Source: Desulfosediminicola ganghwensis (GTDB taxonomy: Bacteria > Desulfobacterota > Desulfobulbia > Desulfobulbales > Desulfocapsaceae). From it: DNA of 64,000 nucleotides. Location of the stretch: the NCBI RefSeq assembly GCF_005116675.2, contig NZ_CP050699.1:3061001-3125000 (forward strand), given 5' to 3'. How positions within the stretch are numbered: position 1 is the stretch's first letter; every line of letters begins with the position of its first letter. Below are positions 19,322 through 28,193 of this stretch, in pieces. The notes under the pieces are model-generated. The model had not been told where the DNA came from. It made no database searches and was given only the letters and a program-made list of their open reading frames with translations. The position numbers were made by a program, and so were the translations under genes.

Positions 19322-21952
19322 TCAGTTTGGTTTGGCCCTGGTAATGATAAGAGCGGGGATCATGAAAACGAATGTGGCCAGCAGCAGGTAGCAGATTTCT
19401 TGTATCTCAAGGGCAGTAACATGAAAAACGAAACGGGCCGGGGTGTAGAGAATGAAGATCTGGGTTGCAAGAGAAAACACAACCGCGATCCAGAGCCAGT
19501 GGTTACTCAATAGGGGCACCTGATAACTTCTTCGAAGGATGAAAACCAGTATCATTTCAAAGAGCACTATATAGCTGAAGACAACAGTCTGGCCGCGTTG
19601 AATATCGGCCACTTCATTGCCACCTCCACCGGTAAGCTGAAAAAGAACAAGACTGATCAAGGCTCCTATGCTACCCAGGCATACAAGAAGGCGTAGCTTT
19701 GTCCTGGGAAGAATCCCTTCACCAGGTGGAATAGGAGGTCTCTGCATTATAGCGGTACCGTAGGGGTCTACACTGTAGGCGAGGGCAGGGGCGCCATCGG
19801 TAATGAGATTGATCCACAGCAGAAGCAGGGCGGTGAGCGGCAGATTAAAACCAAGCAGCACGGCGAGAAAGATAACCAGCACCTCCATCAGGTTGCCTGA
19901 AAGTAACAGCATGATAGACTTCTGGATATTTTCATAAATACCTCTGCCTTCTTCTATGCCAGCTACTATGCTGGTAAAAGAATCGTCGAGCAGCACAAAG
20001 TCGGCAGCTTCGTGGGCAACATCGGTGCCGCTGCCGATAGCGATACCAATATCTGCTTTTTTCAGGGCAGGGGCATCATTCACCCCGTCACCAGTCATGG
20101 CGACGATATGGCCTTTATCCTGGAGACCACTGACAATCCGCTGTTTATGCTCGGGTACGACCCTGGCAAAAATATTTGTTGTATCGAGTGTTACCGCCAG
20201 ATCTATGTCGTTCATCGCATCTATCTCAGGACCAGTTACGCATTCTCCCTCGATTCCGGTCTGCCTGGCGATCGCGTTCGCCGTTTCCCTGTGGTCCCCG
20301 GTGATCATGATTACCCGAATATGAGCGAGCTTGGCTTTTTCGATGGCGCTGACAACTCCTTCCCTGGGAGGGTCGATCATAGCCTGCAGGCCTATGAAGG
20401 TAAGCCCCTCTTCGGCTAAATCATCAAAATCCTCGTTGTCTGAAATCTCGCGATAAGCAAAGGCGATCACCCGCATTGCCTGCGCTCCGAACCGGTGATA
20501 TGTATCGCTGATATCATTTCTCTCAGTCTCAGAGAGCGGAATTCGTTTCATCGCTGGGGATGAGTCCTGAATGACTGCATGGGTACAACGATTCAACATT
20601 TGCTCTGGGGCACCTTTGGAGTAGAGCAGGCTGCGGTTTTCGGACTCAACAGCCACACTCATACATTTTCTTCGTGAATTGAAAGGGCGCTCGGCCAGGC
20701 GCTTTCCTTCGAACGTTATGCCCGCTTTATCCGCAGCCCTCAGCAGGGCGAGTTCAGTGGGATTACCACCGGAGTCTGAGCGTAAATTGGCCAGACTGTT
20801 GTTACAGGCGACTCCTGCCGTAAAAAGCAAATTGAGCTGTTCGCTTTTTGCGATGGCATGAATACCATCATCCTGATCAAAATCGACGGATGTACCGAGG
20901 CACCAACCCTCTCTGACAGTCATTTGATTTCGGGTCAGTGTCCCTGTTTTGTCCGAGCAGATTACGTCACAGCTGCCAAGGGTTTCAACGGAGGTAAGTC
21001 TTCGAACCAGCATATTTTTTTTGAGCAGCCGGCGGGTTCCTATAGAGAGTGCAATGGTAACAACGGCTGGCAATGCTGTGGGCACAGCAGCTACAGCAAG
21101 GCTGATGGAGATGAAAGCAAATTGCAGAAAGATGGTGTTGGTGAGCGGTTCACCGTCGATCCGCAGGCGCGACATGAGCAGCAGGAAGACCAGCAGGCAA
21201 ATGCCGATAATGACCATGCCTATGTTCCTTCCGAAGCGATCGAGGCGACGCTGTAGTGGTGTCTTTTCCTCTTTTGCTTCAGAAATCATAGTCGAAATCT
21301 TGCCGATTTCTGTTTCTTGCCCGCAGGCGGTAACCACAGCAAGACCACGTCCTTCGACAACAGAGGTCGAGGAAAAAACCATATTGGTCTGGTCGGCAGG
21401 GCCCGGTTGACCGGAGATAGGGGCGGTCTGTTTCCTTACCGGCATGCTTTCGCCGGTAAGGGGAGATTCATCAAGCTGGAGTTCAACCACATTGAGCAAT
21501 CTTGCATCGGCTGGAATTTTATCGCCGTGCTCAAGATGCAGTATATCGCCACAGACCAGTTGCTCGGCTGTGACATGTTTGAGTTTGCCGTCGCGCAGAA
21601 CCGCGGCCTGAATGGTTGCCATCCGTTTCAACGCTTCCAGAGAGCGGTTGGCGTTGTATTCTTGAAAAAACCCTATTATGCCGTTCAAAACAAGAATGGC
21701 GAGTATCACCAGGGAGTCACCGTATTCACCAATAATAATTGAAAAAAGTACGGCAAATAGGAGCAGGTAGATAATAAAGTTGGAGAATTGATTGAATAGT
21801 ATTTTCCAGGCGGAAATGGGTGGAGGCGGTTTAAGGCTGTTTGGGCCAAAGAGGTTCAACCGGTCTTCAGCCTCAGCCTGGCTTAAACCGCCTGAGTCGG
21901 TCTTGAGGAGTTTTAGGACTTCTTTGCAGGATGCACTGTAATAGGCTGGCAT
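19322..21952 (-). CDS. P-type cation-transporting ATPase (P2-like)
   Basis: This 876-residue membrane pump has the full P-type set. The actuator motif is LTGES (167-170 for TGES). The phosphorylation motif is ICSDKTGTLT (Asp334). The nucleotide domain contains YSKGAPEQML, and the hinge is MTGDGVNDAPALKKADIGIA. About ten transmembrane helices are present, including NLITDGAPA in M6. Length and order match Ca2+/Mn2+-type P2 ATPases. The M4 motif reads VPTALPAV (291-295 for PTALP) where Ca2+ pumps have PEGLP, so the usual M4 glutamate ligand is missing and ion selectivity is open. It stands alone. Confidence 0.92.
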   Translation of the reverse strand: MPAYYSASCKEVLKLLKTDSGGLSQAEAEDRLNLFGPNSLKPPPPISAWKILFNQFSNFIIYLLLFAVLFSIIIGEYGDSLVILAILVLNGIIGFFQEYNANRSLEALKRMATIQAAVLRDGKLKHVTAEQLVCGDILHLEHGDKIPADARLLNVVELQLDESPLTGESMPVRKQTAPISGQPGPADQTNMVFSSTSVVEGRGLAVVTACGQETEIGKISTMISEAKEEKTPLQRRLDRFGRNIGMVIIGICLLVFLLLMSRLRIDGEPLTNTIFLQFAFISISLAVAAVPTALPAVVTIALSIGTRRLLKKNMLVRRLTSVETLGSCDVICSDKTGTLTRNQMTVREGWCLGTSVDFDQDDGIHAIAKSEQLNLLFTAGVACNNSLANLRSDSGGNPTELALLRAADKAGITFEGKRLAERPFNSRRKCMSVAVESENRSLLYSKGAPEQMLNRCTHAVIQDSSPAMKRIPLSETERNDISDTYHRFGAQAMRVIAFAYREISDNEDFDDLAEEGLTFIGLQAMIDPPREGVVSAIEKAKLAHIRVIMITGDHRETANAIARQTGIEGECVTGPEIDAMNDIDLAVTLDTTNIFARVVPEHKQRIVSGLQDKGHIVAMTGDGVNDAPALKKADIGIAIGSGTDVAHEAADFVLLDDSFTSIVAGIEEGRGIYENIQKSIMLLLSGNLMEVLVIFLAVLLGFNLPLTALLLLWINLITDGAPALAYSVDPYGTAIMQRPPIPPGEGILPRTKLRLLVCLGSIGALISLVLFQLTGGGGNEVADIQRGQTVVFSYIVLFEMILVFILRRSYQVPLLSNHWLWIAVVFSLATQIFILYTPARFVFHVTALEIQEICYLLLATFVFMIPALIITRAKPN

Positions 21953-22326
21953 ATATACTTTTTAGGCTGATGAGTGCTTTTAAGAGTATTTGTTTATGAG
22001 AGCTTCTGGTTCTATGTTAGCTGAAGTGGTTGGAGCAGTACACGCCATATGGTATTTTTCAATTATATTGTCAGCCTGAAAATTTTATGAAATCGTTCCG
22101 GTTAAATCATTAACACACCGGAATGTTAAGATTGTCATTCTGGTCGGCTTTTCACTGTTCGGGGAGTTCACCCGGCTCATATTTTTTGCGGTGCAGGGCT
22201 CTGGGTTGAGTACTGAACCTTTACGCTTAATGTGTAGACTCGAAACCAGACAACTTTCTGTAATTTTTAGGATTTAAGTAATCACCCATATGAGGGGTCA
22301 ATGATAGAAGAAGACGGGAGTGGAAA
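21953..22326. other. Intergenic with a TTCCGGT/ACCGGAA inverted repeat
   Basis: This is the divergent promoter region between the P-type ATPase and MTH1187-type genes. The only structure seen is a 7-bp inverted repeat, 22096-22102 with 22117-22123, around a 14-nt AT-rich centre. It could be an operator. No gene is evident. Confidence 0.4.
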
Positions 22327-22641
22327 ATGAAGGTAATTCTTGATCTGTGCGTAGTTCCCCTTGGAGTCGGCGTTTCTGTATCACAATATGTCGTTGCCTG
22401 CGAAGAGATAATCCAGAAGGCAGGACTAAAATCAAGTCTGCATGCCTATGGTACCAATATCGAGGGGGAGTGGGATGATGTCATGGCTGTTGTGAAAAAA
22501 TGCCATGAGAAGATCCACGAGATGGGCGCACCCAGAATCACCACCACCATAAAACTCGGGACCAGGGTCGACAGGCCCCAGACGATGGAAGATAAAGTAA
22601 AGAGTGTGGTGGAGAAAATGGGTGGAGGGACCAGATCTTAA
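22327..22641 (+). CDS. MTH1187/UPF0045-family thiamine-binding protein
   Basis: This small 104-residue protein has the MTH1187 fold pattern: a DLCVVPLGVGVSVSQYV strand-turn-helix, LHAYGTNIEGEWDDVM, and PRITTTIKLGTRVD. Members are cytoplasmic tetramer-type proteins, and some bind thiamine or its pyrimidine part. The exact role here is not established. GGAG lies about 8 nt before the ATG. It is convergent with the YkgJ-type gene and the two stops are only 5 bp apart. Confidence 0.88.
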   Translation: MKVILDLCVVPLGVGVSVSQYVVACEEIIQKAGLKSSLHAYGTNIEGEWDDVMAVVKKCHEKIHEMGAPRITTTIKLGTRVDRPQTMEDKVKSVVEKMGGGTRS

Positions 22642-22646
22642 CATTG

Positions 22647-23048
22647 TCAGGAATTGTTCTTGCCGGCTGACAGTGCTTGTTCCACCCTTGGTTGGATTTG
22701 CTGCAGCAGATCTTCACGCTCAAGGTAGGGGCATGGGGAGTGATATGGGAACTCCCTGCATTGCCTTGGTCTGGCCTGGTGGATGGTGCATCGGGAGCAC
22801 ATCTTGTCGTTGCTCAAGAAAATACACGAGCCATCAGGTCTGGTTTTAAAGGTATTATTCTCCTTTATATAGAGATTGCGTGTTTGACCGTCGCTGATCC
22901 TGAAATGTCTGGCCAGACGGTTGATATCGTCCGAGTCCAGTAATAGTGTCGAACCTTCCAGGCTATAACAGCAGTAACCGGGGCAGTAGTTGCAATATGT
23001 CTTATTGCCGGAAAGGATGTAATTTTCAGTGACTGCTGTGCTGTTCAT
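22647..23048 (-). CDS. YkgJ-family cysteine-cluster (putative Fe-S or zinc) protein
   Basis: This 133-residue protein has the cysteine pattern of the YkgJ/UPF0153 family: CNYCPGYCCYSLEG, then CIFLSNDKMCSRCTIHQARPRQCREFPY. At least eight cysteines are suitably placed for a metal cluster. Members are small cytoplasmic proteins of unknown role, often near redox or flagellar genes. It stands alone and is convergent with the MTH1187 gene. Confidence 0.88.
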   Translation of the reverse strand: MNSTAVTENYILSGNKTYCNYCPGYCCYSLEGSTLLLDSDDINRLARHFRISDGQTRNLYIKENNTFKTRPDGSCIFLSNDKMCSRCTIHQARPRQCREFPYHSPCPYLEREDLLQQIQPRVEQALSAGKNNS

Positions 23049-23542
23049 GGTTGTCCTTGATGGGGTATGCCCAGGTTGATTCCACTTGCATTAAGAAACG
23101 AAGATCTATCAGCCTAACATTTTGTGAGTAAAGAGGTAAGCTTCAAGAGTTACCGTTCGGGAATAAAATTGAAAAGGCGTTCTGACTACCACGAACGCTC
23201 AGCTTCAAGAAGTGAGGTGTGGGGAGTAAGGTGTTAGGGGTAATCTGAAAAAACAGTTGTTTGACTATTCATGTAATGACCGGATTACTCATGAGTCAGG
23301 CCTGTGTATTTTTGAACTTTTCATGTAACTCAGAATTTGACAGCCACCAAGAAGCCAACTACCATTGAATTATGCCGAATGGCATGAATTATCTATGGAT
23401 TATGCTAGTCCGGATTCTCCATAAACATTTTATCGAATTTGAGAAAGAGCAACTCTTTTGAAATTCTCAGCTGTGTTCGTAATTTTCGCTGTATTACGTA
23501 AACTGCTCACAGTTTGGACCACGTATACCAGCAGGTGCGAAA
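23049..23542. other. Intergenic region upstream of the FbpA-like gene
   Basis: No convincing gene is present. Small inverted repeats are visible, such as GCGTTC...GAACGC near 23179-23200 and ATGCCGAATGGCAT near 23373. They could be regulator sites, but none matches a Fur box I can defend. Confidence 0.4.
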
Positions 23543-24547
23543 ATGTCCTCAAGGCTTCTGGTGGCCCTTCTCATTTCTATCTTCATGATGCCGGCTCCGG
23601 TTTTCACTGCAGAAAAAAAGCTGGTTGTCTATTCTTCGCGAAAGTGGCGACAGATGGAGCCGTTGTTTGAGGAATATTCTGCCAAGACCGGAGTCCGATT
23701 GATTTTTATTGCCGGCAAAGCTGGAAATATGCTTGAGCGGCTGAAAGAAGAAGGGAAAAATTCGCCGGCAGATATCTATTACACGGTAGATGCTGGATAT
23801 CTCTGGCTGGCGGATGAGGCTGGTTTGCTGCAACCGTTGGATTCCGTGATCCTGGAAAAGAATATCCCGGACCAATACCAGGGTCAGGATAATACCTGGT
23901 TCGGGCTATCGCTTCGAGCAAGTGTCATTGTGTACAACACCTCAACCGATGCAGCTCAAAAGCTTCGAAGTTATGAAGGATTGGCTGATGATTACTGGCA
24001 GGGAAGGCTGGTGCTCTGTTCATCAAAAGCAATATACAGTCAATCCCTGGTGGCTTCCCTTATAGCTCAGCATGGTAGCCGTAAGACCGGGGAAATTGTT
24101 TCCGGGTGGGTGGAAAATCAAGTGGTAACCCCCTTCAGCACGGACACGACGGCCCTGGAGGCGATTGCTGCCGGTATTGGTGATGTTACCATGGCGAATT
24201 CCTGTTGTTTTGCCAAAATGATACATAAATGGCCCGAGTTGCCACTGGCTATTTTCTGGCCGAATCAGGAATCCAGTGGCGTACACGTGAATATCAGCGG
24301 TGCGGGTTTGACGCGCTGGACAAAACACAGAGAAGAAGCGATAAAGCTGCTTGAATGGCTCTCCGGCAAGGAAGCGCAGGAGCTTCTGATGCATGTGGCA
24401 ATGGAGTATCCTGTAAATTCTCAAGTGGCTCTCATTCCGACGCTGGAAAGCTTGGGACCATTCCATGCTGATCCTGTTAAGGCCAGCCTCTGTGGAGAAT
24501 TGCATGATGAAGCTCTGGAGATCATGAAAGCAGCCAGGTACCGGTAG
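23543..24547 (+). CDS. Iron-type ABC transporter substrate-binding protein (FbpA/FutA-like) with Cys-Cys in place of Tyr-Tyr
   Basis: This 334-residue periplasmic protein has a signal peptide ending near FTAEKK. It shows the FbpA layout: KKLVVYSSRKW, then FIAGKAGNMLERLKEEG, ADIYYTVDAGYLW, and PFSTDTTALEAIAAGIGDV. In the iron-binding family this stretch is followed by an 'NxYY' pair that supplies two tyrosinate ligands. Here the codons at 24202-24207 read TGT TGT, giving ANSCCF (Cys221-Cys222). The rest looks intact, so this is a substitution and not decay. No permease or ATPase gene is adjacent. It may deliver a different, thiophilic metal or another ligand, which is an inference. Confidence 0.85.
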   Translation: MSSRLLVALLISIFMMPAPVFTAEKKLVVYSSRKWRQMEPLFEEYSAKTGVRLIFIAGKAGNMLERLKEEGKNSPADIYYTVDAGYLWLADEAGLLQPLDSVILEKNIPDQYQGQDNTWFGLSLRASVIVYNTSTDAAQKLRSYEGLADDYWQGRLVLCSSKAIYSQSLVASLIAQHGSRKTGEIVSGWVENQVVTPFSTDTTALEAIAAGIGDVTMANSCCFAKMIHKWPELPLAIFWPNQESSGVHVNISGAGLTRWTKHREEAIKLLEWLSGKEAQELLMHVAMEYPVNSQVALIPTLESLGPFHADPVKASLCGELHDEALEIMKAARYR

Positions 24548-24653
24548 GTGTGCCGTGGGTGGCAGGTTGTTACATATCGAAGACCGTCTGTGGCCTTATA
24601 ACACATTTCTTCTTTCCTCAACGCCTCACTTTTCTTATCTTTTCCTTGTCCAT

Positions 24654-24686
24654 CCTGGCTGCGGGTTGGTAGTCTGTGCAGCCAGG
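24654..24686 (+). terminator. Stem-loop downstream of the FbpA-like gene
   Basis: CCTGGCTGC at 24654-24662 is complementary to GCAGCCAGG at 24678-24686 around a 15-nt loop. The T-run is poor, so it is a candidate terminator only. Confidence 0.5.
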
Positions 24687-24756
24687 GCTATAATTTGCAC
24701 TACCGAATCATAGAGAGTCATTACAGCAAGCACCTGCTGGCTGGAGGGAGAACTGC

Positions 24757-25536
24757 GTGAAACTTGTCGATACCCATTGCCACCTTGATATTGAACGACA
24801 TTTTCCAGACTATGAGACTGTAATCAGGGGTGCCGAAGATGTTGGGGTAACAGATTTCGTTTTGGCCGGGGTTGTACGCAGTGGTTGGTCGCGGATGTTC
24901 ATGCTGGGCAAGTCCCATAGCCAACTCCATGTCGCACCGGGTCTGCATCCTATGTATCTGCATCAGCACCAGAGAGCTGATCTGGTAAAATTGAAAGCTC
25001 TGGCAGGAAATGGGCATTGTGTTGCAATCGGCGAGGTAGGTCTGGATTACTTTGTGAAAAATCTCGATCACAAAATGCAGCAGGAGCTTTTTGAAGCCCA
25101 GGTTGATATAGCCAAAACCTACAACCTGCCCTTGCTGTTGCACATACGAAAAGCCCATGATCAGGTACTGGCTACGCTCAGGCGCAAACGTTTCGACAAT
25201 GGTGGAATTGTCCATGCGTTCAGTGGCAGTTATCAGCAGGCCTGTCATTTTATCAAGCTTGGCTTTACTCTTGGTATATGCGGTACAGTCACCTATGACC
25301 GGGCACTGAAGATTCGCAGGTTGGCCACCGAGTTGCCCTTGAAAGCACTGGTACTCGAAACCGACGCACCGGATATCCCCCCCATGAGCCACCGTGGTGA
25401 AAACAACTTACCTGAATATCTACCTGAGATATTGGATTGCCTAGCTGAATTGCGAAGCGAGGGTAAAGATGAAATCGCCAGGCAGACTTCCCTTAACGCA
25501 GGTCGAGTACTTCCCCGGCTGCTAACGAATAGTTGA
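24757..25536 (+). CDS. TatD-family metal-dependent hydrolase
   Basis: This 259-residue amidohydrolase-fold enzyme carries the TatD motifs. They are VDTHCHLD (metal ligands His7 and His9), AIGEVGLDY, LLLHIRKAHD, IVHAFSGSY and VLETDAPDIPP. Family members act as cytoplasmic 3'-5' exo- or endonucleases or deoxyribonucleases in DNA/RNA quality control. The start is a GTG at 24757, supported by GGAGGGAG 6 nt upstream. The usual second metal motif is partly changed, with DYFVKN after GEVGL, as in the YjjV-type subgroup. Confidence 0.92.
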   Translation: MKLVDTHCHLDIERHFPDYETVIRGAEDVGVTDFVLAGVVRSGWSRMFMLGKSHSQLHVAPGLHPMYLHQHQRADLVKLKALAGNGHCVAIGEVGLDYFVKNLDHKMQQELFEAQVDIAKTYNLPLLLHIRKAHDQVLATLRRKRFDNGGIVHAFSGSYQQACHFIKLGFTLGICGTVTYDRALKIRRLATELPLKALVLETDAPDIPPMSHRGENNLPEYLPEILDCLAELRSEGKDEIARQTSLNAGRVLPRLLTNS

Positions 25537-25879
25537 AAAATCACGTTGAAGTCATTACCCAATGTGAGCTGAATGCTTCATTGTACAAAGTCCAGTATAT
25601 CCTTCATATCGTTTAAAAACATGTTGTTATTCATTTCGTTATGAAGTAATACGTGTGTTAGGTATGTTTCGGCTCATTTCTCGAACTTCAGAGGTTTAAA
25701 TAGCTTTCTGAAAATATTAAGAAAATATTCTTTTTTCATCTCGTTCTGTTACCTAATTGTGAGATAAGAAAGGTATATTGTCTGCTAGCAATTCGGATAG
25801 CCCGAGGAAGGAAAGGGCGTGTATTTAGTTGAAATATATTTGGAAGTAAATTTCACCCATTTCGCTAGGGAAAACGATT
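25537..25879. other. AT-rich intergenic, no gene seen
   Basis: This lies between tatD and the PilZ-like gene. No frame with a ribosome-binding site, no clear hairpin and no RNA motif was recognised. Confidence 0.45.
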
Positions 25880-26245
25880 ATGGGGTTACTTGATCATTTG
25901 GCTGTGGTGGAAGATGAACGAGAGCGTTGCAGGTTAAGCTGTAATGCCGAGGTCCAGGTGGAAACGCTTGATCACCGTATTGTGCAGGGGCAGATGCGCG
26001 ATATAGGGTTACAGAGTCTTTATCTTTACACCGATGAGAACAGCGACGATTTTCTGATTTATGGCGAGCAGGTGCGGGTCAGAGTAACCATGCACAGGGA
26101 TGGTAGTGATCTGTCCGTTGAACTGGAAGGCAATGTGGGGCGTATGGATGAGCAAGGCTTTGTGGTACGTTTTGATCATTCTCTCAAGTGGTGGCCCGTT
26201 TTTACTATGTTTCCTGAATCCAAACGCAACGCTTACCGTAACTAG
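25880..26245 (+). CDS. Small PilZ-like domain protein
   Basis: The 121-residue product begins ERERCRL, which fits the RxxxR half of a PilZ c-di-GMP site. It then has strands reading VQVETLDHRIVQGQMRDIGLQSLYLYTDE and ends in VELEGNVGRMDEQGFVVRFD, the usual PilZ beta-barrel pattern. The second motif, DxSxxG, is degenerate here (DIGLQS), so ligand binding is doubtful. It might be a non-binding PilZ adaptor or an unrelated barrel. The gene stands alone. Confidence 0.65.
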   Translation: MGLLDHLAVVEDERERCRLSCNAEVQVETLDHRIVQGQMRDIGLQSLYLYTDENSDDFLIYGEQVRVRVTMHRDGSDLSVELEGNVGRMDEQGFVVRFDHSLKWWPVFTMFPESKRNAYRN

Positions 26246-26554
26246 CCCGGAATTCTGATGAGCGCTCCGTCGAATTGAGAGGCTATATTCGAAATTCAAT
26301 ATTGGGAAGCATTCCCTCGATCTTCTCTTTTGAGTACAATGCTTGCCGAGGGTGGCCTGAAAGAAAAAACTATTACGCTTTATTATCAGGACTCCGAACC
26401 TGGGCCCACTGGTAACGCGGTGAAAGATCATAGCCCGACAGGCTCCTTAACCCAACTTCAAGCTGGTTGTTTATTTTGGTATCGATACATATTGAGAGGT
26501 AGGTTCTCTTGGTAGTTTTTATTACGAAAAAGCTTTTCAGCATTACAGTTACCT
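26246..26554. other. Intergenic, no gene seen
   Basis: A 61-codon plus-strand frame is present, but it lacks a good start signal and any recognisable content. No strong structure was found. Confidence 0.4.
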
Positions 26555-27802
26555 GTGAAATACGGAATGCAAAACACCAGTAATACAGTTGAACTACAGT
26601 TTCCGGGACGCCCTGAAGACCTGCTCAGGTTTCAGGTCAACTTGCTCGCACTTGCCGAAAAGCATTATGATACGCTGCATGATGAGGAGTGGATAGAAAA
26701 CCTTCCTCAATACCAGTTGCAGCTTTATCGGGCCGGCTATAATGAATTCAGCCATTATCTCCTGCAAACACTCGGGGATGTTTGTGTTTGCCCTACCGCG
26801 GAGTATCGTGAGAAAGCCCTTTTCGTCCTGACTGTTTTTCTTGGCAACGCTATTGAGGAAGCAGATGACGAGCTGTTGCAGGCTCTCTCATGGATTTTTC
26901 TGCGCTGGTTGCATCTGGAGCGTGAGCTGCTCTGCTGTTCAGAGCACGTTTGTTCGCTGTTGCCGATAATTCCGGAGAAACTCCTGGCCAGGGGAATGTT
27001 TGCCCAGTTCACAGTCTGGCTTGAGTTGCTGCAGAAGATAAGCAACGGACAGCTTGAACGGCCTCCTGCGGTACAGGCGCTTATTGGTCGGCTGAACAAT
27101 GCTCTTCTTGGTAGATTCCTCGACCACAAAATCAATTTAAAAGTGATAAATGAGGGGCAGCCTGATTCTGAATCCGTCTTTCTGGTAAAGTACTTTGCGG
27201 ATGGCGGGGCTTCAATGCTTATCAATGAGCTGTATCAATCCCCAGATAAAAAACGGCGGTTGGCCTTAATTGAAATCCTGTCGCAACTGGGGGAGGGGCT
27301 AGCAGTCAAATTGCTTGAACAACTGGGGGAGGGCGCATCATGGTATATGGTGCGCAACGCTCTTAAGGTAATTTCCCATTTTGATTGCAGTAAACATCTG
27401 GAACTGGTGTTGCCTTTTTTGAAATATCCAGACCTTCGAGTGCAGCAGCAGGTCATTGATATTATCTGCGGTTTGGAGGAGCAGAGAGTCGACTTGTTGA
27501 TTGATGCGCTCACGACCTGCCATGATCGTCTAAAGACCCGTTTGGTCGAAATTCTATCTCAACTCAATACTCCACAGATTGAGCACACGCTTATCCGCTT
27601 ATTGGAAACACGTGATACCATAGAGCAATGGAGCAGAGATCACCTGCTGATCGCAATTTGTGAAGCTTTGAGAGGGTACCCAACTATCAGAGTTTCTGAA
27701 ACGCTTAAACACCTCATCAGCGAGCGGGAACAGGAAAAGAGGCTGGGCGACCCTGTTGTATCCGCTGCCAGAAAAACTGTTGAACAGCTTTCAGCTCTCT
27801 AG
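26555..27802 (+). CDS. HEAT-repeat protein of unknown function
   Basis: This 415-residue protein is probably cytoplasmic, with no signal or membrane segment. The C-terminal half shows HEAT-type helical repeats, e.g. YQSPDKKRRLALIEILSQLG, WYMVRNALKVISHFD, PDLRVQQQVIDIICGLEE and RLKTRLVEILSQLNTP. The N-terminal half is all-helical without a family I know. Such solenoids bind proteins, and the neighbouring PilZ-like gene hints at a signalling role, but that is weak. The start is either the GTG at 26555 or the ATG at 26567. Neither has a strong ribosome-binding site. Confidence 0.8.
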   Translation: MKYGMQNTSNTVELQFPGRPEDLLRFQVNLLALAEKHYDTLHDEEWIENLPQYQLQLYRAGYNEFSHYLLQTLGDVCVCPTAEYREKALFVLTVFLGNAIEEADDELLQALSWIFLRWLHLERELLCCSEHVCSLLPIIPEKLLARGMFAQFTVWLELLQKISNGQLERPPAVQALIGRLNNALLGRFLDHKINLKVINEGQPDSESVFLVKYFADGGASMLINELYQSPDKKRRLALIEILSQLGEGLAVKLLEQLGEGASWYMVRNALKVISHFDCSKHLELVLPFLKYPDLRVQQQVIDIICGLEEQRVDLLIDALTTCHDRLKTRLVEILSQLNTPQIEHTLIRLLETRDTIEQWSRDHLLIAICEALRGYPTIRVSETLKHLISEREQEKRLGDPVVSAARKTVEQLSAL

Positions 27803-28193
27803 CCTGGGTTTCTCATCAAGAAAGTTTCTCGGAGATCGAAACACAGGCCGGGTGGCTGTAAAAATCTACCGCCCATGGCTTGTGGCGAAGATTCTGCGGA
27901 AAAATCTCTTAATCCGAAGGGTGACCTTTTTCGACCTGAAACGAAAAGCATTCTGACTTTCAACCGATTCAATCAATTCCGTGCTGGCAATAATCTGAGA
28001 TTTAGGTCAATCATCCGGGATTCAACCCGTAATCGACCAAGCGCGCTTTCTCTTCTATACATTTTCCGGGTCAGAGTGTACAGTTTTCAGACGCTGAATT
28101 ACTCTAGACCCGACACGCCGGACTGTCGTCAAGCTGATGGTAAAGCACGGTTGCGGGAAAAATTGAAACCTGAATTATTGTCTGAGTTTGTCT
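27803..28193. other. Intergenic, no gene seen
   Basis: A 108-codon plus-strand frame crosses this gap into the next gene in another frame. Its basic, low-quality sequence and lack of a ribosome-binding site argue against it. Confidence 0.4.
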
